A stretch of DNA of 64,000 nucleotides from Photobacterium piscicola. Lineage in GTDB: Bacteria; Pseudomonadota; Gammaproteobacteria; Enterobacterales; Vibrionaceae. Position 1 is the stretch's first letter. The number at the start of each line of letters is the position of its first letter. Location of the stretch: positions 682,001 through 746,000 of the forward strand of contig NZ_FUZI01000001.1 in the NCBI RefSeq assembly GCF_900166965.1. The letters run 5' to 3'. The position numbers were made by a program, and so were the translations under genes. Positions 8,857-18,033 of the stretch are shown one piece after another. The notes under the pieces are model-generated. The model worked only from the letters and a program-made list of their open reading frames with translations, had not been told where the DNA came from and searched no databases.

Positions 8857-10608
8857 TCAATTCTCACGGTTATCACATGGAATAAATACCGTTAAATTTT
8901 CACTTGGTTTATCAAACGTGCACTGCTGTTTTGCAAAGGCTTCAAATGCATCAGCCATTGTGACATTAAGGGCTTGAGGCTCTGTTACATAATCAAGCAA
9001 GGGAGCATATCCTTCTTTACCTGCCGCGGTATACCCTGATGACACAGAGGTATAAACAGCATCATCATCAACCGCCAACCATTGCCCATTAGTGTAATAT
9101 TCTAAGCTTTCAATCCGTTGACCGCTTGGCGCACCACAACGATACACATAACGTAAATCTGCCACATAAGGAAAACTACCGTCACCCGTTCCTTCAATGT
9201 CATTATTAGTCGCATTATCAATCGCACCTTCAAGCGCTTGACGAATACGTAACCCACGTACGCTATACATCATAATCCCTATCGCAAAGGGTAATAATCG
9301 TCCCGCTACATCAGCAGGCGTTATCTCTCCTGGATTAAATGAACACCTTACGCCACCAGCATTATGAATACCGAAATCAACATGATGACCAAGCTCTCTC
9401 GCTTGCCAAACAAAACTTTTTACCACCCAAGGCGCAATATCACTCGGGCCTTTTGCATCCGGAACTCTAATATGACGAAGAGGTTCATTAATAGACGCGA
9501 TTTTATCCGTTTGTAATGCGCGCACAGCAGGACGGTAATGTTGATTTAGAATGTCTTCTATGCGTGGATCTTTTACCACAAACCGAATATTGGGCTGATT
9601 TAATAAATAATCACGAACTTTATTATGGTTATCATGATCTAAATGTTGAGTCCGCCCTGCATCAATCGTAAATTTACGTCCAAGTAGGAGTTGATTACAC
9701 CCGGTCGCACTTTCTACACGACCATCAGCACTAAACGCGATGGTTAATTGACCAAGAGCTAACGCATTACAACCAGCTTGAACAACGCAAGTATTATTAA
9801 CCATGAAGGCATAAGTATCTGTTTTACCATATCCAACATTAGTAAAATCGCCTTGCATCGTATGAGAATGACCGCCAATAATGGCACCAATACCCTCAAC
9901 CTCTTGGGCTAATGATAAATCACGGTCGTAGCCTAAATGACTTAACACAATAATTTTATTAATGCCTTTTTCTTTAAGCAATGCAATTGTATTTTTAGTC
10001 ACCGTTGCTACATTACGAAAAGATGTATCAGGATCAGGATTCGCTATTCCCGCCATATTTTCAATCGCTAAACCAAAAATAGCCACGGGCTCACCATGCA
10101 CATTCTTTATCAAATAATGCGCTGATTGTGTCGCATTATCATAAGCATAAACATTGTCTTTATTACGCAGAGGATTACGCTTTGTTTGATCTTCTTGCGA
10201 TAAATCCCAATTGCCAGCTAATAATGGAAACGCCGTATGATCAAGAAAATCAGCAACAATGTCATTGCCCATATCAAGTTCATGATTACCTAATGCCATT
10301 GCCTCAACACCAATAGCATTGAGCAAAACTGCATTAGCCATACCTTTATAAAGCGAAAAATACAATGTGCCTTGAAAACAATCACCCGCATGTAAGAACA
10401 TAAATTCACGTTGATGAAGTAATGCTTCACGCTTAATTTCAGTCACCGCAGAACAAAGACGTGAAAAACCGCCACAACTGGCATAAACCGATGTCTCTGA
10501 ATTTAATACATCAGGTGAAAGTGATAAGGAAATCGCAGAAGGCTCAAAATTAGAGTGTGTATCATTAATATGAGCAAAAGTGATTGTTGCTGCGTGATTA
10601 ACAGTCAT
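8857..10608 (-). CDS. Metallophosphoesterase / 5'-nucleotidase family protein
   Basis: A 583-residue enzyme of the UshA/5'-nucleotidase family. The metal-site motifs are present in order: FAHINDTHSN, GNHELDMGND, LSHLGYD and GGHSHT. The C-terminal substrate domain starts near residue 350 and has NAGGVR. The family hydrolyses nucleotides or UDP-sugars. Unlike UshA there is no signal peptide, so it is probably cytoplasmic. I prefer the ATG at 10608, which has GGAGG 13 bases upstream; a GTG at 10668 lacks a ribosome site. It stands alone, and the substrate is unknown. Confidence 0.85.
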   Translation of the reverse strand: MTVNHAATITFAHINDTHSNFEPSAISLSLSPDVLNSETSVYASCGGFSRLCSAVTEIKREALLHQREFMFLHAGDCFQGTLYFSLYKGMANAVLLNAIGVEAMALGNHELDMGNDIVADFLDHTAFPLLAGNWDLSQEDQTKRNPLRNKDNVYAYDNATQSAHYLIKNVHGEPVAIFGLAIENMAGIANPDPDTSFRNVATVTKNTIALLKEKGINKIIVLSHLGYDRDLSLAQEVEGIGAIIGGHSHTMQGDFTNVGYGKTDTYAFMVNNTCVVQAGCNALALGQLTIAFSADGRVESATGCNQLLLGRKFTIDAGRTQHLDHDNHNKVRDYLLNQPNIRFVVKDPRIEDILNQHYRPAVRALQTDKIASINEPLRHIRVPDAKGPSDIAPWVVKSFVWQARELGHHVDFGIHNAGGVRCSFNPGEITPADVAGRLLPFAIGIMMYSVRGLRIRQALEGAIDNATNNDIEGTGDGSFPYVADLRYVYRCGAPSGQRIESLEYYTNGQWLAVDDDAVYTSVSSGYTAAGKEGYAPLLDYVTEPQALNVTMADAFEAFAKQQCTFDKPSENLTVFIPCDNREN

Positions 10609-10770
10609 AATAATTTCAGTTCCTCCAGAACCATCGGTATTACCTAACGACTGATTTATAACGCTCACAGCATTACAAAAATAAAGTTCGTCACTAAATA
10701 AGAAACCAAATTACATACAATGACATAAATATGAGATCTTTATCAAAATATACCATCTTTTCAGGAAAAA

Positions 10771-10823
10771 CACTGAGTGAATAGCCTCTTAACACAATAG
10801 TGCTCATTTTTATTCACTCAGTG
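10771..10823 (-). terminator. Long-loop intrinsic terminator after the VOC gene
   Basis: CACTGAGTGAATA and TATTCACTCAGTG are perfect 13-base arms with a 27-base loop, followed on the minus strand by TTTTTC. It lies 20 bases past the stop codon. The loop is unusually long for an intrinsic terminator. Confidence 0.75.
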
Positions 10824-10842
10824 AAGATAACATTCTTAATTA

Positions 10843-11238
10843 TTACAGGTAGCGACCATGGCGTTGTAGAAATTCAATTTTGTAACCGTCAGGATCTTGA
10901 ACAAAGAAAAATTTCGCCAATAAAACACCATCTCGAAAAAATTCTTTAATTTCTGCAGGATTGTAAGCTAATGCCACCAAGTTTTGATGCTCAGCTTCAA
11001 GATCATCCACAGCAACGGCAATGTGACCATAACCTGTACCATGTGTATAAGGTTCCGTTGTCCCCTCATTCCATGTTAATTCAAGTTCCATGTCATTTTC
11101 ATCATTGCGTAAGTACACCAAACTAAAACCATCAAAATCTAGTCGTTGTGCAATATCTAAGTTTAATGCTTTTTTATAGAACTCTAGTGATGCGTCAAGA
11201 TCAATAACACGAATCATAGAGTGAATAATTTTAGCCAT
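10843..11238 (-). CDS. Glyoxalase/VOC family protein (GloA-like)
   Basis: A 131-residue vicinal-oxygen-chelate protein with the two beta-alpha-beta modules of glyoxalase I. Metal and substrate residues typical of lactoylglutathione lyase are visible (HSMIRVIDLDASLEFYKKAL, ELELTWN, GYGHIAVAVDD, DPDGYKIEF). It probably converts the methylglyoxal-glutathione hemithioacetal, but could act on another small substrate. The start at 11238 has AGGA seven bases upstream; nine extra codons upstream are not needed. It is divergent from ybjD. Confidence 0.88.
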   Translation of the reverse strand: MAKIIHSMIRVIDLDASLEFYKKALNLDIAQRLDFDGFSLVYLRNDENDMELELTWNEGTTEPYTHGTGYGHIAVAVDDLEAEHQNLVALAYNPAEIKEFFRDGVLLAKFFFVQDPDGYKIEFLQRHGRYL

Positions 11239-11386
11239 CTGATCGTCCTTTATAATTGTTTTCATTAAAAATTCATGCGGACTATAGTATCTTTTTTAAT
11301 TTGAACATTGTATCAATAATGTGAGCAAAACGATCCCTTTCTAATAATCTCTGCGCTATGTTGTAAAGAAAGAAGAAGGAAAAATC

Positions 11387-13060
11387 ATGCATTTAGAACG
11401 TATTGAAATCGCGGGTTTTCGAGGTATCAAACGATTGTCACTGTCATTTGATGAATTAACCGTTCTTATCGGAGAAAATGCATGGGGGAAATCATCACTG
11501 CTGGATGCGTTAAGCTTGGCCTTATGCCCAAGTGCTGAATTTTACGAAATGAAGTTCTCTGACTTCCATATTGATCATGCTATGGGCCATGAGCGTACAT
11601 CTTCCCTACAGATAGTTCTTCGTTGGCATGAAGATTATCAAGGTGAATACCGTGCTCGACGTTATCGTGCTTTTGATCCTTTCTGGAATAAACAACATCA
11701 TTTAAAACATCTTTATGTTCAGATCGATAGTCACATCAAAAACGATAAAATTATCACTCACCGTCATTTTTTACATACTGATGGTCATATTATTCAACAT
11801 CCAGATACCGATAAGTTTTTACGTCAATTAATGGTCTTGCATCCAATCGTAAGAATTCGTGACGCGCGCCAATTAGAATATGGTAATACCTCTACAATTC
11901 CTACACACAATGCTACCACTGTACCACCAGCAAAAAATCGAGAATCCGAACGTATTCAACGCCGGCTTGATAATACATGCCGCCGTTTAATGACACAGCC
12001 AGGGCATGTGAGCGCGGCTGAAATAAAAAGTAGTATTAACACATTACGTTCATTAGTTGATCACTACTTTGCCTTTGCACCACATACCCGTACAAAAGCC
12101 GAGCCTCATACTTACTATCCATTAGAAAATCAATATGACGATCAATGTCTCAATCCGTTTGATCAACTTGTACAACCTAGAATGACCAAACAAGCGAAAT
12201 TAATTTTAATGGGCCTACTTAACGCCTATATTCGTGCCCGCGGTCCCGTTGATCTAAAACGTATATCGCGCCCAATCATGATCTTAGAAGATCCTGAAGG
12301 ACGATTGCACCCTATCATGCTCCATCAAGCGTGGGCATTTATACAAAATATGCCGATGCAAAAAGTATTAACAACCAATAGTCCTGAACTATTAAGTGTC
12401 GTTCCACTAACAGCCATTAAACGTCTACAGCGAACACCACAAAAAACGGTGGTGCATGGCGTAAATAATGGTGAACTTAATAAAGATGATATTCGTAAAG
12501 TCACCTTTCATGTCCGTATGCATCGCCCGAGTGCGTTTTATGCACGCGTCTGGCTTCTTGTTGAAGGAGAGACGGAAGTATGGCTCTTTAATGAAATGGC
12601 ACACCTCACAGGACATAACCTTGTCGCTGAAGGTATTCATGTGATTGAGTTTGCTCAAAGCGGGCTAAAACCACTGATTAAGCTTGCTCGTTTATTAGGG
12701 ATTGAATGGCATCTTGTCGCTGATGGCGATCCTGCAGGACGAAAGTATGCCGATAAAGTGAGAGCATTATTGAATAATGACAGCGAACGCGAGCGTTTAA
12801 CCGTGCTCCCCGCGAAAGACATTGAACATTTCCTCTTTAAAAAAGGTTACGAGCCCTTATTTCGCCAACTTGCTAATATTTCAGATAATGACCAAATACC
12901 CATTCGAAAAATCATTTATCGCGCCTTAAAAAAACATGCCAAGCCTGATGTCGCTTTAGCTATCGTACAATATACTCGTGAGTCAGATTCAGACAAAATG
13001 CCATTATTAATTCGTTGGGTGTTAAAAAGAGTAATAATAATGGCAAGAGGTATAGTTTAA
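11387..13060 (+). CDS. ybjD: OLD-family ATP-dependent endonuclease YbjD
   Basis: A 557-residue protein with an ABC-type ATPase (Walker A GENAWGKSS near residue 30, Walker-B-like LEDPEGRLHP) followed by a C-terminal TOPRIM nuclease domain (LLVEGETE, then DGDPAGRKYADK). This is the overcoming-lysogenisation-defect (OLD) layout and matches DUF2813/YbjD of enterobacteria in length. OLD nucleases cleave DNA in a metal-dependent way, and some serve in phage defence; YbjD itself has no settled role. An AAGGA site precedes the ATG. No partner gene such as gajB is adjacent. Confidence 0.85.
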   Translation: MHLERIEIAGFRGIKRLSLSFDELTVLIGENAWGKSSLLDALSLALCPSAEFYEMKFSDFHIDHAMGHERTSSLQIVLRWHEDYQGEYRARRYRAFDPFWNKQHHLKHLYVQIDSHIKNDKIITHRHFLHTDGHIIQHPDTDKFLRQLMVLHPIVRIRDARQLEYGNTSTIPTHNATTVPPAKNRESERIQRRLDNTCRRLMTQPGHVSAAEIKSSINTLRSLVDHYFAFAPHTRTKAEPHTYYPLENQYDDQCLNPFDQLVQPRMTKQAKLILMGLLNAYIRARGPVDLKRISRPIMILEDPEGRLHPIMLHQAWAFIQNMPMQKVLTTNSPELLSVVPLTAIKRLQRTPQKTVVHGVNNGELNKDDIRKVTFHVRMHRPSAFYARVWLLVEGETEVWLFNEMAHLTGHNLVAEGIHVIEFAQSGLKPLIKLARLLGIEWHLVADGDPAGRKYADKVRALLNNDSERERLTVLPAKDIEHFLFKKGYEPLFRQLANISDNDQIPIRKIIYRALKKHAKPDVALAIVQYTRESDSDKMPLLIRWVLKRVIIMARGIV

Positions 13061-13231
13061 ATGAATGAATACACTTATATTAAATGAATATATATAAGTT
13101 ATTTAATGATAGATCACGAAATAAATATAATTATAAATAAATAGCATTCCTATTATTCATAATAATTAGTATAGTATGTTTCATAAAGGGATTTTAATTA
13201 TTAATTTTATCTATACCATTAGGAATATAAT

Positions 13232-14230
13232 GTGTCAGCTGAATTAATTACAGCATATCGTTCATTTAACAAAATACTGAAACGTTTACCGGTAGATAAA
13301 TCGCTGGCAGACATGCTATCTCAAGTCATTGAACTAACAGAAGAAACCTTTAATAGTCGTCAAACATCGATCTTTCTTTATGATGATAATGAAAAAAAAT
13401 TCACCCCATTTATAAATAAAGACAGCCATTCAATCTGTAATGAACGTTTTATGGTTAATCCGGCTCAAATACATTTTGAACACATCTGTGCAAAAAATAA
13501 ACTTATTATATCCGAAAACATAACTAGCACTAATGAATACCGTGAATATTACAGCCTTAAGACTATTAATAACTTTAATTTTTGTTACGGCCAACCTATT
13601 TTATCATCACAAAATAAAATTTTAGGTATTATATATTCTCATTGTCCTCATCATTCTTCAATGACAGATAATGAATGTGAATTGCTTGATATGGCAGCAA
13701 CCGTTTGTTCTATCTCAATAGAGAAAAACATAAAAGAACAAGAGCTTGATTATCTAGCTTCATATGATTTTTTGACTAACATTTGGAACCGTCGTGCGTT
13801 TTATCATCAAATAAATCAAGCTATTATCAATATAAAACGGAAAAATGAATACCTTATTATTTTCTATCTTGATATCAACAAATTCAAGATGATCAATGAT
13901 AAATATGGGCATCATTTTGGTGATCGCATTCTCAAGAAATATGCTTCTAAGCTACGGAAAATCAGTAATGATACAACCGGTGTGGCTCGTTTAGGGGGCG
14001 ATGAATTTATTGTTTACAGTGAAGTAAGCACTCTGGTCGATGCCAACATAAAAAAAAGAGAGGTTTTATCTGAATTACAACAAATAGAAATAGATGGTGT
14101 TTCTATTACGGCATCTATTGGTTCATATTGTATTCATTCAAAAAATATAAATAACACTAACATTGACAGTCTAATTCATAATGCAGATATGTCTATGTAT
14201 AGCAACAAACATTTGTCACGGCCATGTTAG
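13232..14230 (+). CDS. GAF-GGDEF diguanylate cyclase
   Basis: A 332-residue cytoplasmic protein with an N-terminal GAF-like sensor domain (about residues 15-165) and a C-terminal GGDEF domain (about 170-332) with intact RLGGDEF. It should make cyclic di-GMP. The RxxD product-inhibition site that sits just before GGDEF is absent (NDTT instead), so feedback control may be lost. The start is a GTG with AGGA seven bases upstream. The surrounding spacer is very AT-rich. The signal sensed by the GAF domain is unknown. Confidence 0.85.
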   Translation: MSAELITAYRSFNKILKRLPVDKSLADMLSQVIELTEETFNSRQTSIFLYDDNEKKFTPFINKDSHSICNERFMVNPAQIHFEHICAKNKLIISENITSTNEYREYYSLKTINNFNFCYGQPILSSQNKILGIIYSHCPHHSSMTDNECELLDMAATVCSISIEKNIKEQELDYLASYDFLTNIWNRRAFYHQINQAIINIKRKNEYLIIFYLDINKFKMINDKYGHHFGDRILKKYASKLRKISNDTTGVARLGGDEFIVYSEVSTLVDANIKKREVLSELQQIEIDGVSITASIGSYCIHSKNINNTNIDSLIHNADMSMYSNKHLSRPC

Positions 14231-14326
14231 TCATATTTAATCATTCATTTATCATATTTAAAAGTACCACCAGATCCGTATTATTTTATTGTCTCTCTTT
14301 TCGTTTTTATAAAATAAGGGGGGTTA

Positions 14327-14881
14327 TTATTTTTGAAAAAACAATGTCACAGAACCGACAGTGATCCCCCATTTTTTCATTTTAGCCACATTAAACAGCT
14401 GATTATTATCTTGATAGAACATCCAATCTTCAAAGTTAATATGGTATGTCGTGCCGTCAATATCCATCGCTAATACATATTGCCAATGTAAAGCATTCCC
14501 TTTCTCATAACCAACGGCTTCACCGACAACATCATCAGCAGTACCAATATACTGACCATTGGCTTGTTTCGTAATCGTCCATACCCGTTGTTGGGTTTCT
14601 TTATCATCAAAAACAAAATCCTCAGTAAGCACCAGTTTATTGCCAGTAATCACACCATTGAGTTCAACACTAAATCGGCGTACTTGCTGCCCTTTATAAT
14701 CTTGCACCATTCCCCAGGCTTGACTCCGTCCTTCAAAGAACTGAAATAAATTAAACTTAGGTTCAGCATGTTCGTAATCTTCAATCGAGGCAGTACACCC
14801 GTTGAGTAACAATGCTAATACGCATCCAAGTAACCACTGTAAGGTGATGTATGAGGTCTGATAAATAGAATGAGAAGCCAT
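14327..14881 (-). CDS. DUF3833 family lipoprotein
   Basis: A 184-residue protein with a signal peptide and lipobox ending at Cys29 (LLLNGC). The mature part matches DUF3833 (FEGRSQAWGMVQD, TGNKLVLTEDFVFDDKE). The family has no known activity, but it repeatedly accompanies CFA-like, DUF1365 and FAD-oxidoreductase genes. It is the last gene of the eleven-gene operon, 53 bases after the chalcone-isomerase-like gene, with its own GAGGAA ribosome site. A role in the envelope linked to lipid modification is an inference from context. Confidence 0.85.
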   Translation of the reverse strand: MASHSIYQTSYITLQWLLGCVLALLLNGCTASIEDYEHAEPKFNLFQFFEGRSQAWGMVQDYKGQQVRRFSVELNGVITGNKLVLTEDFVFDDKETQQRVWTITKQANGQYIGTADDVVGEAVGYEKGNALHWQYVLAMDIDGTTYHINFEDWMFYQDNNQLFNVAKMKKWGITVGSVTLFFQK

Positions 14882-14934
14882 AATCTGTTCCTCTTAACTT
14901 GCTATTGTCAATAATCAGTGTATATAACCTAGGC

Positions 14935-15432
14935 TTACTGACCAATGAGCTGCAAGCGTAACTTAGGGTATGCAGTGTCGGTTGATAACCAAATTCCAAT
15001 AAAAGCGTTACTTAATGCTGTAGACAGTGGTTTACCGAGCGGTTTTCCTGCTTGATAAAAACGGCCCTCGGTCGCATTTTTTACAAACACTAACCTATCG
15101 CCCTGTTTTACGTTCGGCCATTGTTGCGCTAACTGATTAAGCCATTGCTGTCGTTGTTGTGACGAAATACCTAAATGTTGCCATTGCTTATCTGTTGCAA
15201 TAAGAAGATCTTCTTTATCAATATCGCGTAAATAACGAATAATCAGAGCCAAATTTGGATCACTTGCAACATATTTACCCGATGGGGTTTTAAGTTGGGC
15301 GATATATATCTGCCACCAGCCCCATTTGAGTGTTGATTCCCCCACCGTCGGCCATGTATACCATGCTGAAGCCTGCACTGATGAGCAGAAAAAAGTCGTC
15401 ATCAACAGTAATGCCATTAAAGAACTTTTCAT
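14935..15432 (-). CDS. Chalcone-isomerase-like periplasmic protein
   Basis: A 165-residue protein with a signal peptide (cleavage near VQASA, residue 22). The rest fits the bacterial chalcone-isomerase-like family (LIIRYLRDIDKEDLL, KQGDRLVFV, FIGIWLS near the end), whose plant relatives include fatty-acid-binding proteins. A lipid-binding role in the periplasm is plausible but unproven. I use the ATG at 15432 because AGAGG lies six bases upstream. It overlaps the DUF2878 gene by four bases, so translation is coupled. Confidence 0.8.
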   Translation of the reverse strand: MKSSLMALLLMTTFFCSSVQASAWYTWPTVGESTLKWGWWQIYIAQLKTPSGKYVASDPNLALIIRYLRDIDKEDLLIATDKQWQHLGISSQQRQQWLNQLAQQWPNVKQGDRLVFVKNATEGRFYQAGKPLGKPLSTALSNAFIGIWLSTDTAYPKLRLQLIGQ

Positions 15433-15944
15433 ACTGATCCTCTGTTGCTCATTCGCCGTAATAACCACAGTAAATAACCACTATAGATGCTCCAGACAAG
15501 TGCAATACCGATAAACGTAACAAGTTCACCATAAGGCCATATCACCGCACCTAATGTTAATCCCGTCCAATAACTAACAGCGCCACCAAGACTACCGCCA
15601 ATAATCACGCCCCATAGTGGTAACCTTTGAACTTGCTCACGCATAATCCACACCATTGAGGTAAACCCTAGCCATAATAAGATTAGCCATAACGGTATAA
15701 AATAGCCAAAAGGTGCAAACAACGGATCAGTAGGCAAAGGAAATTGCATCACTCCTAATTGAAACAGAATGTAATCGCCACCAATACCAATAACACTTGC
15801 CAATAACGCGTAAGGAAAACAGCGACGATAGAATAACCAACAACCAATAAGCAGTGACATCAATAGCGTCACATACTGGTATTGCCCCCATACGGCGAGT
15901 AACCAAAACAGATTAAATCCAAGGCCTATCGCAAGATATTTCAT
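15429..15944 (-). CDS. DUF2878 family membrane protein
   Basis: A 171-residue protein with about five or six hydrophobic segments and little else, typical of DUF2878. No catalytic residues stand out. It overlaps the end of the CFA-like gene by one base and the next gene by four, so it is certainly part of the same operon. The family is known mainly for this gene neighbourhood. Function unknown. Confidence 0.82.
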   Translation of the reverse strand: MKYLAIGLGFNLFWLLAVWGQYQYVTLLMSLLIGCWLFYRRCFPYALLASVIGIGGDYILFQLGVMQFPLPTDPLFAPFGYFIPLWLILLWLGFTSMVWIMREQVQRLPLWGVIIGGSLGGAVSYWTGLTLGAVIWPYGELVTFIGIALVWSIYSGYLLWLLRRMSNRGSV

Positions 15945-17182
15945 TATTCACGCCACAGAGGACGACTAGCAACTAACTGAATGGTACTGATACTGCGTTC
16001 CAGAAATCCCCCTTCGCAATAACAGAAATAGTAGCGCCACATACGCATAAACCGTTCGTCATAACCGTAGTGGTGTAAGACTTCACTGTTTTTATTAAAC
16101 ATGACATGCCAATCAGCTAATGTTTTCGCGTAATCTAAACCAATATCTTTAATATCACGTGTTACAAAATCACTGTGTGATGTTAATTGTGACTGTAATA
16201 CACTAATTGATGGCAGGAACCCACCGGGAAAGATATGTTTTTGAATAAAATCAACATCTTTGCTATAGCTTTTATAACGTTGATCAGCAATGGTTATGGC
16301 TTGAATAGCAAACAAACCATTAGGTTTAAGTAATGATTGGCATTTCTTAATATACGTGGATAAGTACTGCTTACCGACGGCTTCAATCATTTCAATTGAC
16401 ACTAATTTGTCATATTGACCCGTTAAATCACGGTAGTCTTCCAATAATAAAGTGATCTTATGCTCAAGACCTGCTTGTTTAACTTTCTCTTGCGCCCATT
16501 GGTATTGTTCCTTAGAAATGGTCGTAGTAGTGACATGGCAACCATAATGCTGCGCCGCATAAATTGCCATTCCCCCCCAACCCGTGCCTATCTCTAAGAG
16601 ATGATCATGCTCTGTCAGCCGTAGTTGATCACATAATCTTGCCATTTTATTAATTTGAGCCTGAGCAAGCGTATCTGATGCAGTTAAATACACACCCGCG
16701 GAATATAGCATTCTGTCATCAAGAAAATGTCGATATAAATCATTACCTAAATCGTAGTGCGCCGAAATGTTATCTTTCGCATTATCTTGACTGTTTCTGC
16801 GTGAAAAATGGTGAAATTGTTTAATTAACCGAGTTATCCAACCAACTTTAGCTTCTATTTTATCTAGCGTCGTCATATTGCGAGCCAGAATACGCACCAC
16901 ATTGGTTAAATCAGGACTATCCCACCAACCATCAATATACGCCTCACCAGCGCCAATACTGCCATCAGTTAATAAACGTTTATAGAAATGAGGGTGTATG
17001 ACTGTAATACTCGCTTGCAAACTTGCTTGCTTATCGCCAAAGAAATGGGTATCTCCGCCTTGTTCTGACAATGTTAACCCAACATCTGATAGCTGACGTA
17101 ATATCGTAAAAATTAATCGACGTGACCGATCATGATTAAATAAACCTGTTGATGTTGCCGGCTCTAACTCACTTCTAAGCAT
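15944..17182 (-). CDS. CFA-family lipid methyltransferase, atypical active site
   Basis: A 412-residue S-adenosylmethionine enzyme with an N-terminal lipid-binding part and the methyltransferase fold after about residue 138 (HYDLGND, LLEIGTGWGGMA). By hand alignment with E. coli Cfa, the bicarbonate-binding set Cys139, Glu239, His266, Ile268 and Tyr317 corresponds to Ala162, Glu267, Gln294, Ile296 and Tyr351. Two of the five are replaced, so cyclopropane formation is doubtful; simple methylation of an unsaturated acyl chain, as in furan fatty-acid synthesis, is an alternative. It follows DUF1365 by 14 bases. Confidence 0.88.
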   Translation of the reverse strand: MLRSELEPATSTGLFNHDRSRRLIFTILRQLSDVGLTLSEQGGDTHFFGDKQASLQASITVIHPHFYKRLLTDGSIGAGEAYIDGWWDSPDLTNVVRILARNMTTLDKIEAKVGWITRLIKQFHHFSRRNSQDNAKDNISAHYDLGNDLYRHFLDDRMLYSAGVYLTASDTLAQAQINKMARLCDQLRLTEHDHLLEIGTGWGGMAIYAAQHYGCHVTTTTISKEQYQWAQEKVKQAGLEHKITLLLEDYRDLTGQYDKLVSIEMIEAVGKQYLSTYIKKCQSLLKPNGLFAIQAITIADQRYKSYSKDVDFIQKHIFPGGFLPSISVLQSQLTSHSDFVTRDIKDIGLDYAKTLADWHVMFNKNSEVLHHYGYDERFMRMWRYYFCYCEGGFLERSISTIQLVASRPLWRE

Positions 17183-17196
17183 AGTTTATTCCCTTA

Positions 17197-18033
17197 CTAT
17201 TCATTGTCATGATGAGGATGATCATAAATTGGTGCCCCTTTACGCCACAATTTAAAGGCTTGCCAATATATCCCTACCACTACTTTAATCGTCATCATTG
17301 GTGTAACGAACAAATGCCGTAGTAAAATTGCAGTCGTAAATGGCTGCTTTTGCATCGCTAATGTGGCATCAAAGACTTTTGTTGGAACCTCAACGTTATG
17401 ATTGCTATTTTCATCAAATCTTTTTTCACCCTCCCGATGAAAGCTATCTTTTTTAGAATGTACCTCCAAGTGAATCTTGACAATGCTATCAGGGATGGCC
17501 AACTGCCAAACATAATCTTGATCCATAGGATTAAACGGGGAGACATGAAACGCTTTGTCATCAATAAAATGCTTTTGTTGCCAATATTGCTTGGCGGGGA
17601 TCGCATAATAATGACGTTGATTCCAAGGTGTATTACTCACTTCAGCGAGAACATATTGCCAACATCCTTGTTGATCAAAAACGTAATACATATTCAATGG
17701 ACTAAAATACAATCCACCATAACGTAGATGACATAACATGCTGACCTTGCCACTGATACGTTCACCCGTCAGTTCAAAAATTTTATTCTCAACTGACAAG
17801 TTAATATTTTCAGCGCCACCAATATAGTCTTGACGACGAAAACGAGCAAAATGAAACCATGACCGCCCAAAACACGTTACCCTGTCACATAATGTATCAA
17901 TTTCATCAACGTCGAGATACACCATAAACATTGAATAGCGAAAACGGTGCAATACGGGCGTAAAGCGTCGATGCCTAACATGGCCACTATAAATGCCACT
18001 ATTGATAATAGGCACAACCTTACTCATACGCAT
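17197..18033 (-). CDS. DUF1365 family protein
   Basis: A 278-residue protein matching DUF1365 (SGIYSGHVRHRRFTPVLHRF at the start, then SPLNMYYVFD and WNQRHYYAIP). It is nearly always next to a CFA-like methyltransferase and an FAD oxidoreductase, as here, and is thought to take part in the same lipid modification; its own chemistry is not known. A C-terminal hydrophobic stretch may touch the membrane. It overlaps the FAD oxidoreductase gene by 14 bases; an ATG six bases further in is also possible. Confidence 0.88.
   Translation of the reverse strand: MRMSKVVPIINSGIYSGHVRHRRFTPVLHRFRYSMFMVYLDVDEIDTLCDRVTCFGRSWFHFARFRRQDYIGGAENINLSVENKIFELTGERISGKVSMLCHLRYGGLYFSPLNMYYVFDQQGCWQYVLAEVSNTPWNQRHYYAIPAKQYWQQKHFIDDKAFHVSPFNPMDQDYVWQLAIPDSIVKIHLEVHSKKDSFHREGEKRFDENSNHNVEVPTKVFDATLAMQKQPFTTAILLRHLFVTPMMTIKVVVGIYWQAFKLWRKGAPIYDHPHHDNE

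Noticed and set aside
14310-14330. A terminator for the long operon (AATAA-C6-TTATT)
   Set aside because: The stem is only five A/T pairs; too weak to call, so the 3' end of the operon is left open.
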